From Herbidospora mongoliensis (GTDB taxonomy: Bacteria > Actinomycetota > Actinomycetes > Streptosporangiales > Streptosporangiaceae): a DNA stretch of 64,000 nt. Numbering within the stretch: the stretch's first letter is position 1; each line of letters begins with the position of its first letter. The notes under the pieces were generated by a model, which saw only the letters and a program-made list of their open reading frames with translations, ran no database searches and was not told the DNA's origin. Shown piece after piece: positions 1-7,725 of the stretch. Where the stretch lies: NCBI RefSeq assembly GCF_001570545.1, contig NZ_BBXD01000012.1, forward strand, positions 447,106 to 511,105. The letters run 5' to 3'. Position numbers and translations under genes: made by a program.

Positions 1-1503
1 CGGGCCGGCGTGCTGAAGGCCCCCGGCGCCACCACCCTGTTCCAGACCTCGGGGAGCGCCACCCCCGCCCACGCGGCGCTCGCCGTCGCCCAGCCCTTCA
101 AGCGGGGCCGGGTCGTCGTGGTCGCCGACTCCGACCTGTTCGGCGACGACTCGATCGGCGACCTCGACCACGCGCGCCTGTGGAACAACCTGGTGACCTG
201 GGCGGCGCGGTCGCCCCGGGCCGACTCCGCCTCAGGCGACGGCAAGCCGGAGTTCGCCGCTCTCAAGGACGCGGTGGAGGCGCTCAGGCCGTACACGGAG
301 AAGGACGGCACCTTCACCGGCGACACCGCGCTCATCCGCACGGTGGCCGGCCACGTGAAGGAGCTGGCGCCCCGGTTCCCCCATGACGAGGTCTACCTGC
401 AGGCCGTGGAGAGCGACCTGGCGAAGTGGGCCGAGGCCGGCGGCAAGCCCGACTTCCTCGACTCGCTGAACGTCTTCCACCCCGACGAGCAGCGCGTCGA
501 CGGCCTGGAGCACCTCGTGGTGTTCCCGATGTACACCCAGAACGGCAACCCGAACCGGAACCTGGAGGCGGTCTGGATCAGGACCGTCTGGCCGCAGTGG
601 CTGGCCGACCTGGAGGCCGGGGGCTATGACAACCCGATGTTCGTGCCCATCGCCTTCGAGGACTTCACCGCCGGTTACGACACCAACTCCGCCGTCCTGT
701 TCCCGGAGACCGTGGTCGTGCGGGAGACCCCGCCGCGCTTCACCTGGGGCGGTATCTTCTGCGACCGTGAGGCCGCCCGGTTCCGGATGGTGACCGACGC
801 CGCCGCCAAGACCCTGAAGCTCGACCTGCCGCCGGACGCCGCCCGTCTGGTCGCCTCGCAGGAGCTCGCCCAGGAGACCTTCACGATGTGGGACCTGGTG
901 CACGACCGCACCCACTCCCACGGCGACCTGCCGTTCGACCCGTTCATGATCAAGCAGCGGATGCCCTACTGGCTCTACTCGCTGGAGGAGCTGCGCTGTG
1001 ACCTGACCGCCTTCGGCGAGGCCGTGAAGCTGGAGGCCGACGGGGTCCCGCACGCCCGTTACGTGCAGCTGGCGATCCTGTTCGACCGGCTGTTCCGCTT
1101 CCCGGTCACCGGTGAGCGGGTGCGCAACTACGACGGGCTCGGCGGCCAGCTGCTGTTCGCCTACCTGCACCGCAACGACATCGTCCGGTGGACCGACAAC
1201 CGCCTGACGATCGCCTGGGACCGGGTCGCGGGCGGCGTCGCGGACCTGCGGGCCGAGGTGGAGAAGCTCTACCGCGACGGCATCGACCGCTCGAAGCTGG
1301 CCCACTGGCTGGCCGCCCACGACCTGGTCGCCGCCTACGTCGCGCCCCACCCGGCGTCGAAGTGGGCCAAGCGCGACCTGCCGGAGGAGCAGAAGGCCAT
1401 GGTCGACGCCGTGCTGCCGGACGAGTTCCCCCTGAGCATGTTCTACGAGGCGCTGCGCCGTAAGCTCGCCGACGTGATCGAATCCACGAAGGGTGTTCGC
1501 TGA
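1..1503 (+). CDS. DUF6421 family protein, 5' end outside window
   Basis: The frame is open from the first base, so the N-terminus lies to the left. From about residue 80 on, the protein matches what I know of the DUF6421 family of actinobacteria, with blocks such as VFPMYTQNGNPNRNLEAV, FEDFTAGYDTNSAVLFPET, VHDRTHSHGDLPFDPFMIKQ and VRNYDGLGGQLLFAYLH. Several His, Asp and Glu residues in these blocks would suit a metal site, but no activity is established for the family as far as I know. The first ~70 visible residues (VVVVADSDLFGDD, LWNNLVTWAA) are not typical of DUF6421. They resemble the end of a glutamine-amidotransferase-like fold of the IFT52/GldG type, so this looks like a fusion. The SDR gene follows after 1 bp and the aldolase gene overlaps that, suggesting one operon. 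Confidence 0.8.
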   Translation, partial: RAGVLKAPGATTLFQTSGSATPAHAALAVAQPFKRGRVVVVADSDLFGDDSIGDLDHARLWNNLVTWAARSPRADSASGDGKPEFAALKDAVEALRPYTEKDGTFTGDTALIRTVAGHVKELAPRFPHDEVYLQAVESDLAKWAEAGGKPDFLDSLNVFHPDEQRVDGLEHLVVFPMYTQNGNPNRNLEAVWIRTVWPQWLADLEAGGYDNPMFVPIAFEDFTAGYDTNSAVLFPETVVVRETPPRFTWGGIFCDREAARFRMVTDAAAKTLKLDLPPDAARLVASQELAQETFTMWDLVHDRTHSHGDLPFDPFMIKQRMPYWLYSLEELRCDLTAFGEAVKLEADGVPHARYVQLAILFDRLFRFPVTGERVRNYDGLGGQLLFAYLHRNDIVRWTDNRLTIAWDRVAGGVADLRAEVEKLYRDGIDRSKLAHWLAAHDLVAAYVAPHPASKWAKRDLPEEQKAMVDAVLPDEFPLSMFYEALRRKLADVIESTKGVR

Positions 1504-1504
1504 C

Positions 1505-2167
1505 ATGGGCCGCGTCATTCTCGTCCTGGGCGCGGGCGGACCGGCCGGGCGGGCGGTGGTGAAGAGGTTCACCGACCTCGGTGACACCGTCATCGGCGTC
1601 GACCGCTCGGGCGCCGAGGGCTGTATCAAGGTCGACCTGCTCGACATCGCGCAGGTGCGCGACCTCGAGGCCCGCATCAGGGCCGAGCACGGCCGGGTCG
1701 ACGGGATCTTCCACCTGGTCGGCGGCTGGCGCGGGTCCAAGACGTTCGCCGAGACCAGCCTCAAGGACTGGGCCGACCTCAACGACATGCTGGTCCGCAC
1801 GCTCCAGCACGTCACGCTCGCCTTCGAGTCGCTGCTGAAGGCCAGCGAAAACGGCCGGTTCGCGATCGTGTCGGCCAAGGCCGCCGAGGCCCCGACGCAG
1901 GGCAACGCCTGCTACGCCGCCGCCAAGGCCGCCGCCGAGGCGTGGACGCTGGCCTTCGCCGACGCGCTGAAGAGCAGTAACAGCGCCGCCTCGATCGTGG
2001 TCGTGATGGCGCTGGTGCACCAGGCGATGCGCGACGCCGCGCCTGAGAAGCCGTTCCGCAACTTCACCGACGTCGACGACCTCGCGGCGGGCCTGGCGGA
2101 CCTGTGGAACCTGCCGGTGACCGAGGCCAACGGCCTCAGGCTGGATCTGACGGCCCATGGGAACTGA
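1505..2167 (+). CDS. Short-chain dehydrogenase/reductase (SDR) family protein
   Basis: A 220-residue Rossmann protein. The glycine-rich nucleotide motif is at the N-terminus (LVLGAGGPAGRAVVKRF), with a D at the end of beta2 (VIGVDRSG). An acidic residue there usually favours NAD(H). The catalytic YxxxK is present as YAAAKAAAEAW near residue 138, with a Ser in the preceding strand (IVSAKAAEAP). The substrate is unknown. ATG at 1505 was chosen because it is 1 bp after the stop of the DUF6421 gene and matches the usual SDR N-terminus; a GTG four codons upstream is possible. The last 11 bp overlap the next gene, so the three genes are probably translationally coupled. Confidence 0.85.
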   Translation: MGRVILVLGAGGPAGRAVVKRFTDLGDTVIGVDRSGAEGCIKVDLLDIAQVRDLEARIRAEHGRVDGIFHLVGGWRGSKTFAETSLKDWADLNDMLVRTLQHVTLAFESLLKASENGRFAIVSAKAAEAPTQGNACYAAAKAAAEAWTLAFADALKSSNSAASIVVVMALVHQAMRDAAPEKPFRNFTDVDDLAAGLADLWNLPVTEANGLRLDLTAHGN

Positions 2168-3209
2168 CGCCGTCCAGCGCCACGACCCGGCGCTGAAGGG
2201 GTTCGCCAGCGACAACTACGCCGGCGTCCACCCGGAGATCCTCGAGGCGATCGCCCTCGCCAACGGCGGCCACCAGGTGTCGTACGGCGACGACGTCTAC
2301 ACCTCCGCGCTGCGGAACGTGTTCCGGCGGCACTTCGGCGAGCGGGCCGAGGCCTACCCCGTGTTCAACGGCACGGCGGCCAACGTCGTCTCGCTGCGGG
2401 CGATGTGCCAGCCATGGGAGTCGGTCATCTGCGCCGACACCGCCCATGTGCACGTCGACGAGGGCGGGGCGCCCGAGGTCGTGGGGTCGCTGAAGCTGCA
2501 CACGGTCAGAACGCCCGACGGGAAGCTGACGCCCGACCTGATCGACACGCAGGCGTGGGGGTTCGGCGACGTCCACCGGGCCCAGCCCCGGGTCGTGACG
2601 ATCACTCAGTCGACCGAGCTCGGCACCGTCTACACGCCCGACGAGATCGCGGCCATCACCGAGCACGCCCACGCGCGCGGGATGCTCGTGCACCTCGACG
2701 GGGCCCGGCTGTGCAACGCCGCCGCCGCGCTCGACGTGCCGCTGCGGGAGCTGACCACCGAGGCGGGGGTCGACGTGGTGTCGTTCGGCGGCACCAAGCT
2801 CGGCCTGATGCTGGGTGAGGCCGTGGTGGTGCTGAACCCCGACGCGGTGCGCGGGCTGCCGTACATCAGGAAGACGAGCATGCAGCTCGCCTCCAAGATG
2901 CGGTTCGTCTCGGCGCAGTTCGAGGCGCTGCTCGCCGGTGACCTGTGGCTGCGCAACGCCCGGAACGCCAACGCGATGGCCTTGAGACTGGCTGACAAGG
3001 CGGAGAACATCCCCCATGTCACGCTGTCGCGGCGGCCCCAGGCCAACGCGGTCTTCGCGACCCTGCCCGTCGAGGTGGCCGATCGGGTCCGCAAGGACTA
3101 CCCGTTCTACACCTGGAACAACGAGACGGGCGAGGTGCGGTGGATGTGCGCCTACGACACCACCGAGCAGGATGTGGACGCTTTCGTCGCCGCCCTCGCC
3201 GAGGGGTAG
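2157..3209 (+). CDS. Threonine aldolase / beta-eliminating lyase family PLP enzyme
   Basis: A 350-residue fold-type I PLP enzyme of the low-specificity L-threonine aldolase family, which cleaves threonine or allo-threonine to glycine and acetaldehyde. The visible features are the early FASDNYAGVHPEIL segment, HVHVDEGGAPEV, the strand ending in HLDGARLCNAAAAL (Asp to the pyridine nitrogen) and the PLP lysine in VVSFGGTKLGLMLGEAVV, near residue 214. Length is normal for the family. Its ATG lies inside the end of the SDR gene (11 bp overlap). It is the last gene of this small operon; a response regulator starts 9 bp downstream and may be read through. The precise substrate is inferred from the family only. 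Confidence 0.85.
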   Translation: MGTDAVQRHDPALKGFASDNYAGVHPEILEAIALANGGHQVSYGDDVYTSALRNVFRRHFGERAEAYPVFNGTAANVVSLRAMCQPWESVICADTAHVHVDEGGAPEVVGSLKLHTVRTPDGKLTPDLIDTQAWGFGDVHRAQPRVVTITQSTELGTVYTPDEIAAITEHAHARGMLVHLDGARLCNAAAALDVPLRELTTEAGVDVVSFGGTKLGLMLGEAVVVLNPDAVRGLPYIRKTSMQLASKMRFVSAQFEALLAGDLWLRNARNANAMALRLADKAENIPHVTLSRRPQANAVFATLPVEVADRVRKDYPFYTWNNETGEVRWMCAYDTTEQDVDAFVAALAEG

Positions 3210-3218
3210 CCTGTCCCC

Positions 3219-3887
3219 GTGCAATTACGGGTCGTGATCGCCGAAGACAACCTGCTGATGCGCGAGGGCGTGGACCGCGTGCTCTCCCGCGATCCCGATC
3301 TGACGGTCGTGGCCGCGTGCGCCGACCTCGGTGAGCTGCTCGCCGCGGTCGAGGAGCACCGGCCCGACGTCGTCGTCACCGATGTGCGCATGCCGCCGAC
3401 GTCGACCGACGAGGGCATCCAGGCCGCCATGAAACTGCGCGCCGGATCGCCCTCGACGGGCGTGGTGGTCCTGTCCCAGTACGCCGAGCCGTCCTACGCC
3501 ACGATGCTGCTGGCGGGCGGCAGCGCGGGGCGGGCCTATCTGCTCAAGGAGCGGGTGGGCGAGCCCGGCCAGCTCGTCGACGCGGTCCGCGCGGTGGCGC
3601 GCGGCGGGTCGATCATCGACCCCGTCGTCGTCGAGGGGATCCTGGCCGACTCGCTGCGCCGGCGCTCCTCTCCGCTCGCCCTGCTCACTCCCCGTGAGCG
3701 AGATGTGCTGGGCCAGATCGCCCAGGGCAAGAGCAACGTGGCCGTCGGCGAGACGCTCTTCCTGAGCGAGAAATCGGTGGAGAAGCACATCAGCGTGGTC
3801 TTCGCCAAGCTCGGGCTGGAGGCCACCCCCGAGGTGAACCGCCGGGTGCTGGCCGTCCTGCTCTACCTGTCCGAACAGGAGGGATAA
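3219..3887 (+). CDS. NarL/LuxR-type response regulator
   Basis: A 222-residue two-domain regulator. The receiver (residues ~4-125) has the acidic pair in VIAEDNLLMREGV, the phospho-acceptor Asp in VVVTDVRMPP (about residue 56), a switch Ser in VVVLSQYAEP and the Lys in AYLLKERVG. The C-terminal LuxR helix-turn-helix (~155-215) reads LTPRERDVLGQIAQGKSN then LSEKSVEKHISVVFAKLGL. Start is GTG. The receiver is strikingly similar to that of the cyclase fusion at 15593-16876 (shared patterns EDN/DDNL, REGV, RMPPT, DEGI, VVVLSQY, AYLLK), so the two are probably paralogues. The nearest kinase is the convergent one at 5655-7598; pairing is inferred. Confidence 0.92.
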   Translation: MQLRVVIAEDNLLMREGVDRVLSRDPDLTVVAACADLGELLAAVEEHRPDVVVTDVRMPPTSTDEGIQAAMKLRAGSPSTGVVVLSQYAEPSYATMLLAGGSAGRAYLLKERVGEPGQLVDAVRAVARGGSIIDPVVVEGILADSLRRRSSPLALLTPRERDVLGQIAQGKSNVAVGETLFLSEKSVEKHISVVFAKLGLEATPEVNRRVLAVLLYLSEQEG

Positions 3888-3929
3888 CACCCTTAGCGAC
3901 CGGCGCCCCATGGGCCACCATGGGTTGCC

Positions 3930-4349
3930 ATGGGGTCCGTCGAAGTTCTCATCGTCGACGACCAGGCGCCGTTCCGGGCCGTCGCGCGACGGCTGGTCGC
4001 TCTGGTCGCCGGATGGCGCGTGGTCGCCGAGGCGGAGTCCGGTGAGGCCGCCGTCGCCGAGGCCGCCCGCACCCGTCCCCACGTGATCGTGATGGACATC
4101 AACCTGCCCGGGATCAGCGGCATCGAGGCCACCCGGCGCATCCTGGCCGGGCAGCCCGGCGTCACGGTGGTGCTGGTGTCCACCTACGCGGCCGAAGACC
4201 TGCCGCCCGACGCCTACGACTGCGGGGCGGCCGGTTACATCCGCAAGGAGGACCTGACGCCCGCCCGGCTGAGGGCGCACCTCGCCGCCATGAGACCGCC
4301 CATGCCGTGGACGCCCGCTCCCGGCGGGGTCGACGACGAGCACAGGTAG
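3930..4349 (+). CDS. Receiver-only response regulator
   Basis: A 139-residue CheY-like single receiver domain with no output domain. It has VLIVDDQAPFRAVARR at the N-terminus, the phospho-acceptor in HVIVMDINLPGISGIEA (about residue 55), a switch Ser in VVLVSTYAAE and the Lys in GYIRKEDLTP. The first ~120 residues complete the fold. The last ~20 residues (rich in Pro) are encoded antisense to the 3' end of the FAD oxidoreductase gene, with a 115-bp tail-to-tail overlap. It follows the NarL regulator after 42 bp, presumably in the same transcript. Such proteins act as phosphate sinks or relays; here that is inference. Confidence 0.8.
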   Translation: MGSVEVLIVDDQAPFRAVARRLVALVAGWRVVAEAESGEAAVAEAARTRPHVIVMDINLPGISGIEATRRILAGQPGVTVVLVSTYAAEDLPPDAYDCGAAGYIRKEDLTPARLRAHLAAMRPPMPWTPAPGGVDDEHR

Positions 4350-5662
4350 ACGCCCTCGATCGGGGTGCGCCAGGGCTGGAACGACAGGACCGGGCGGCCG
4401 AGGAACTGGAACAGGTCGGCCGCGCCGCCGCCGATGTCCCCGCCGACGTAGTTGGCGTCGTGGGCCTCCAGCGCCCGCGGGCCCATGACGTGGCGGGCCA
4501 GCACGACGTCCTTGAAACCCGGGGCGAAACGCTCGATCTGCGCCTCGATCGCCTGGGTCATGTCGCCGTCGTAGCCGTTCGGGACGTGACAGTACGCCCA
4601 GAGGGTGTGCTTGCCCTCGGGGGCGCGCGTGAGGTCGGGCGGCTGGACCAGCAGGACATAGGGCCGGTCGCTGACCTGCCCCCGGACAGCGGCCCGCTCA
4701 CCGGCCGCGATCTCCTCCAGGGTGCCGCCCAGGTGGACCGTCCCGGCCTTCGCCACCTCGGGATCACGCCACGGGACCGGCCCGTCGAGGGCCCAGTCGA
4801 CCTTGAAGACGCCGGGGCCGTAGCGGAACTTCAGAAGCTTCTTCGTGTACGAACCGGGCAGGTCCGCCATCTCCAGGAACTGGCGCGGGGTGACGTTGAG
4901 CAGGATCGTCTCGGCGTCGGGGAGTTCCTTCAGCGCGGTGACCCTGAAGTCTGAAACGGCTTCGCCGCCGAGTTCCCGCACCCGGGCCACCATCGCGTCG
5001 GCCATGACCTGCGAGCCGCCCTTCACGACCGGCCAGCCGACCAGGTGGGCCATCGCGGCCAGCATGACGCCGTAACCGGCGGAGATGGGGCTGTGCAGGT
5101 CGAGCATCGAGTGGGCGGACATCCCGGCCAGGGCGGCGCGGGCCCGGGGCTCGCGGAAGAGCAGCCGGGCGGCGGTCGTGGCGGGGAGGGCGGCGGTGAG
5201 GCCGTACCGGAGCAGGGAGAAAGGAGCCTTCGGGAAGCCGATGGGCGCGAGCAGGGAGTCGGCCAGCGGGAAGCCCGCTCGCGCGGTGGCGCCCACGGTC
5301 GCCAGATAGGCCGCGCCGTCGCGGCCCAGGCCCGCCGCGGTCCGCTCCGCCGAGCGGTGGATCAGCACGGCGGGGCCGTCGTCGAGCGGGTGGGCGGCCG
5401 GGATCTCCGGGTGGACGGCCTCGACGCCCATGCCGGGCAGGCGGTCCCGTAGCGCGGGGGAGGCCAGCGCGGTGGCGATCACGGTCGCGCAGATGTCGTG
5501 GGTGAAGCCGGGCAGGGTGAGCTCATCGCTGCTGCGGAGCCCGCCGCCGAAGGTCCCGGCCGCCTCCAGCAGGAGGACCTTCCGTCCCGACTCGGCCAGT
5601 TCCAGCGCGCCGGTCAGGCCGTTCGGCCCCGATCCGACGACGACGGCATCGAACTCAGGCAT
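4235..5662 (-). CDS. NAD(P)/FAD-dependent oxidoreductase, phytoene-desaturase-like
   Basis: A 475-residue flavoprotein of the phytoene desaturase/amine oxidase superfamily. The N-terminal dinucleotide-binding motif is VVGSGPNGLTGALELAESG with the acidic beta2 end LLLEAAGTFGGG. The C-terminal FAD-contacting motif is PPGAGVHGMGGLMAARCAL. No carotenoid genes are nearby, so the substrate cannot be named. It is the last gene of the leftward operon and overlaps the kinase gene by 8 bp. Its 3' end overlaps the receiver-only regulator gene on the other strand. Confidence 0.87.
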   Translation of the reverse strand: MPEFDAVVVGSGPNGLTGALELAESGRKVLLLEAAGTFGGGLRSSDELTLPGFTHDICATVIATALASPALRDRLPGMGVEAVHPEIPAAHPLDDGPAVLIHRSAERTAAGLGRDGAAYLATVGATARAGFPLADSLLAPIGFPKAPFSLLRYGLTAALPATTAARLLFREPRARAALAGMSAHSMLDLHSPISAGYGVMLAAMAHLVGWPVVKGGSQVMADAMVARVRELGGEAVSDFRVTALKELPDAETILLNVTPRQFLEMADLPGSYTKKLLKFRYGPGVFKVDWALDGPVPWRDPEVAKAGTVHLGGTLEEIAAGERAAVRGQVSDRPYVLLVQPPDLTRAPEGKHTLWAYCHVPNGYDGDMTQAIEAQIERFAPGFKDVVLARHVMGPRALEAHDANYVGGDIGGGAADLFQFLGRPVLSFQPWRTPIEGVYLCSSSTPPGAGVHGMGGLMAARCALSRAGVRSSLRM

Positions 5663-7598
5663 GTGGGATCTCCCCGCGGATCGTGGTGCCGGCGCCGAGC
5701 GCGGAGACGACGGTCAGGGTGCCGCCGATCGCGCCGAGCCGGTCGCGCATGTTGACGAAGCCGTGCCCCTCGCCTCCCGGTTCGAACCCGCCCCCGTCGT
5801 CGGCCACCGTGAAACGTAACGCCTGGTCATCGGCGGTGATCTCCACCTCGATGGCCGCCTCGGCCCCGGCGTGCTTCCCGGCGTTCTGGATCGCCTCCAG
5901 GCAGCAGAAGTACACCGCGGCCTCGGTCTCCTCGGAGAACCTCCGGGGCAGTTCGACCTCGACCACACACGGCAACGGCGACCTCCTGGCCGCCGAGCGC
6001 ATCGCCTGGGCGAGGCCGTGGTTGCGCAGCAGCGGCGGATAGACGCCGTGGGCCAGCTCCCGGACGGCCGTGATGGTGCCCTGCACGTCCTCCCGCAGCT
6101 CGGACATCATCGTGCGGGCGACGGCGGGCTCGTCGGAGATGATCTCCCCGGCCAGGCTGAGCTTGACCGACAGGGCGACCAGGTGCTGCTGCGCGCCGTC
6201 GTGCAGGTCGCGCTCGATCGCGCGGCGGGCGGCGTCGGCGGCGGTCACGATGCGGAGCCTGGACGCCTGGAGTTCCTCGTTGCGGCGGCGCAGCTCGTCG
6301 AGGCTGGCCTGGAGCGCCGAGTCGAGCCGCATGTTGTGCAGGGCCAGGCCGACCTGGCGGGCGAGCTGCACGAGCACCTGGTCGTCGTTCTCGGAGAAGG
6401 GCGACGCGTCCTGCGGGCGGCGCACCACGATCATGCCGAGGAGCTCGCCCAGGTGGGCGGCCGGGGCGACGCGCACCAGGCCGCCGCTCTCCGGGAGCAT
6501 GCCGGGCAGCCAGATGGCCAGCCACGACGGGCCGCCGATCCGGGTGCGGCCGACGATGACGCGTTCGCGGTCGTTCAGGGTGATGCGTTCCGGCGGCAGG
6601 TCGGGCACGCTGACCGTCCTTTGGAGGACGCCGTCGGAACCGACCCAGATCTCCGCGCCCGCCGGGGCCATCGCCGCCTTCAGCGACTCGGCGAGCTGGA
6701 GCAGGAGCTCGTCGAAGGGGACCGCACGGCTCATGCGGGCGCCGAAGGTGGCCAGGATCTCCTCCGGCGGGACGCCGCCCCGGCCGGTGATGGCGCGGGC
6801 GGTGTGGAGGAGGCGGTGGCGTACCGGAATGGCCAGGATCGCCACCACCAGCGCCGCGGCCATCGACGAGACCAGCAGATCGCGCTCGCTCTCCGCCGGA
6901 AGGCGGCCCAGCCCCAGCACCACCACGAGATAGACGCTCGCGATCAGCACCGCGAACCCGGCGACCACCACCGCCTCCAGCAGCGCCTTCTCCCCGACGT
7001 GCGCGGTCGGCGGCAGATGCCCGAACAGCGCGCCGACGGGCACGACCACCAGCGCCGCCACCAGCCAGGCCATCGGATTCCCCGGTACGCCCAGCAGCAG
7101 ATACAGCCCCATGATCACGGCCCCCGCGGCGGCGGCGAGCAGCAGCGCGGCCCCCGTCCACTGCAGCGCGGCGCGCTGCCGGGGCGAGGCCGGCCCGCAC
7201 CGGACCACGATCGCGATCGTCCCGGTCCCGGCCGCCACGACGGCGGCCGTGGCGTAACCGCCCGGCGACACCTCGAGCAGCGTCAGCGCGAGCCCGCCCA
7301 GCGCCCCCAGCCCGGTGATGATCCGTCGCGGCAGGCTGCGCAGGTCGCCGTCGGGCAGCGCGAGCGCGAACCCGAGCCACCCCGCGATGGCCAGCGGCAC
7401 CGCCTGCGGCCAGAGCGCCGCCGCCCCCTGAAGGACCGCCACGACCCCGGCCCACCGGGCGACGGCGGGCCGCCCGGAGGCCAGGCACCCGGCGGCGGCG
7501 ATCACCCACCCGGCCGCCACCACGGCACTCGCGGTGCCGGCGCCCAACGTCACCAGCGCGGCGACACCCCCGACCGTGGCGGTAAGGACGCGGTTCAT
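5655..7598 (-). CDS. NarL-family membrane sensor histidine kinase with GAF domain
   Basis: A kinase of about 647 residues. The N-terminal third is hydrophobic with several predicted membrane helices (residues ~5-230). A GAF-like segment follows (~270-440). The HisKA_3 motif AIERDLHDGAQQHLVAL carries the phospho-acceptor His near residue 465. The HATPase_c domain has an N-box (CCLEAIQNAGKHAGAEA), G1 (VADDGGGF) and G2 (GHGFVNMRDRLGAIGG). ATG at 7598 was chosen over the GTG six bases upstream because GGAG sits 5 nt before it. The gene lies downstream of three FtsX permeases and overlaps the oxidoreductase gene. The likely partner is the NarL regulator at 3219-3887 or the regulator-cyclase fusion at 15593-16876. 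Confidence 0.92.
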   Translation of the reverse strand: MNRVLTATVGGVAALVTLGAGTASAVVAAGWVIAAAGCLASGRPAVARWAGVVAVLQGAAALWPQAVPLAIAGWLGFALALPDGDLRSLPRRIITGLGALGGLALTLLEVSPGGYATAAVVAAGTGTIAIVVRCGPASPRQRAALQWTGAALLLAAAAGAVIMGLYLLLGVPGNPMAWLVAALVVVPVGALFGHLPPTAHVGEKALLEAVVVAGFAVLIASVYLVVVLGLGRLPAESERDLLVSSMAAALVVAILAIPVRHRLLHTARAITGRGGVPPEEILATFGARMSRAVPFDELLLQLAESLKAAMAPAGAEIWVGSDGVLQRTVSVPDLPPERITLNDRERVIVGRTRIGGPSWLAIWLPGMLPESGGLVRVAPAAHLGELLGMIVVRRPQDASPFSENDDQVLVQLARQVGLALHNMRLDSALQASLDELRRRNEELQASRLRIVTAADAARRAIERDLHDGAQQHLVALSVKLSLAGEIISDEPAVARTMMSELREDVQGTITAVRELAHGVYPPLLRNHGLAQAMRSAARRSPLPCVVEVELPRRFSEETEAAVYFCCLEAIQNAGKHAGAEAAIEVEITADDQALRFTVADDGGGFEPGGEGHGFVNMRDRLGAIGGTLTVVSALGAGTTIRGEIPHA

Positions 7599-7725
7599 GA
7601 TCACTCCACTCGCAGGGGCCCGGCCGGCGGCCAGGCGGTGATCCGACCCGGCCGGACGACCGGAGTGGTGAGGACGTGGTGCGGGGGGATCGCGTCGCGC
7701 GCGGTCGCGATGGGGGTCATGTTGA

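Noticed and set aside
7602..7718. A 38-codon leftward open frame between the last permease and the kinase, ending at the kinase start
   Set aside because: No good ribosome site, Pro/Arg-rich product with no hydrophobic segment or motif; most likely spacer.
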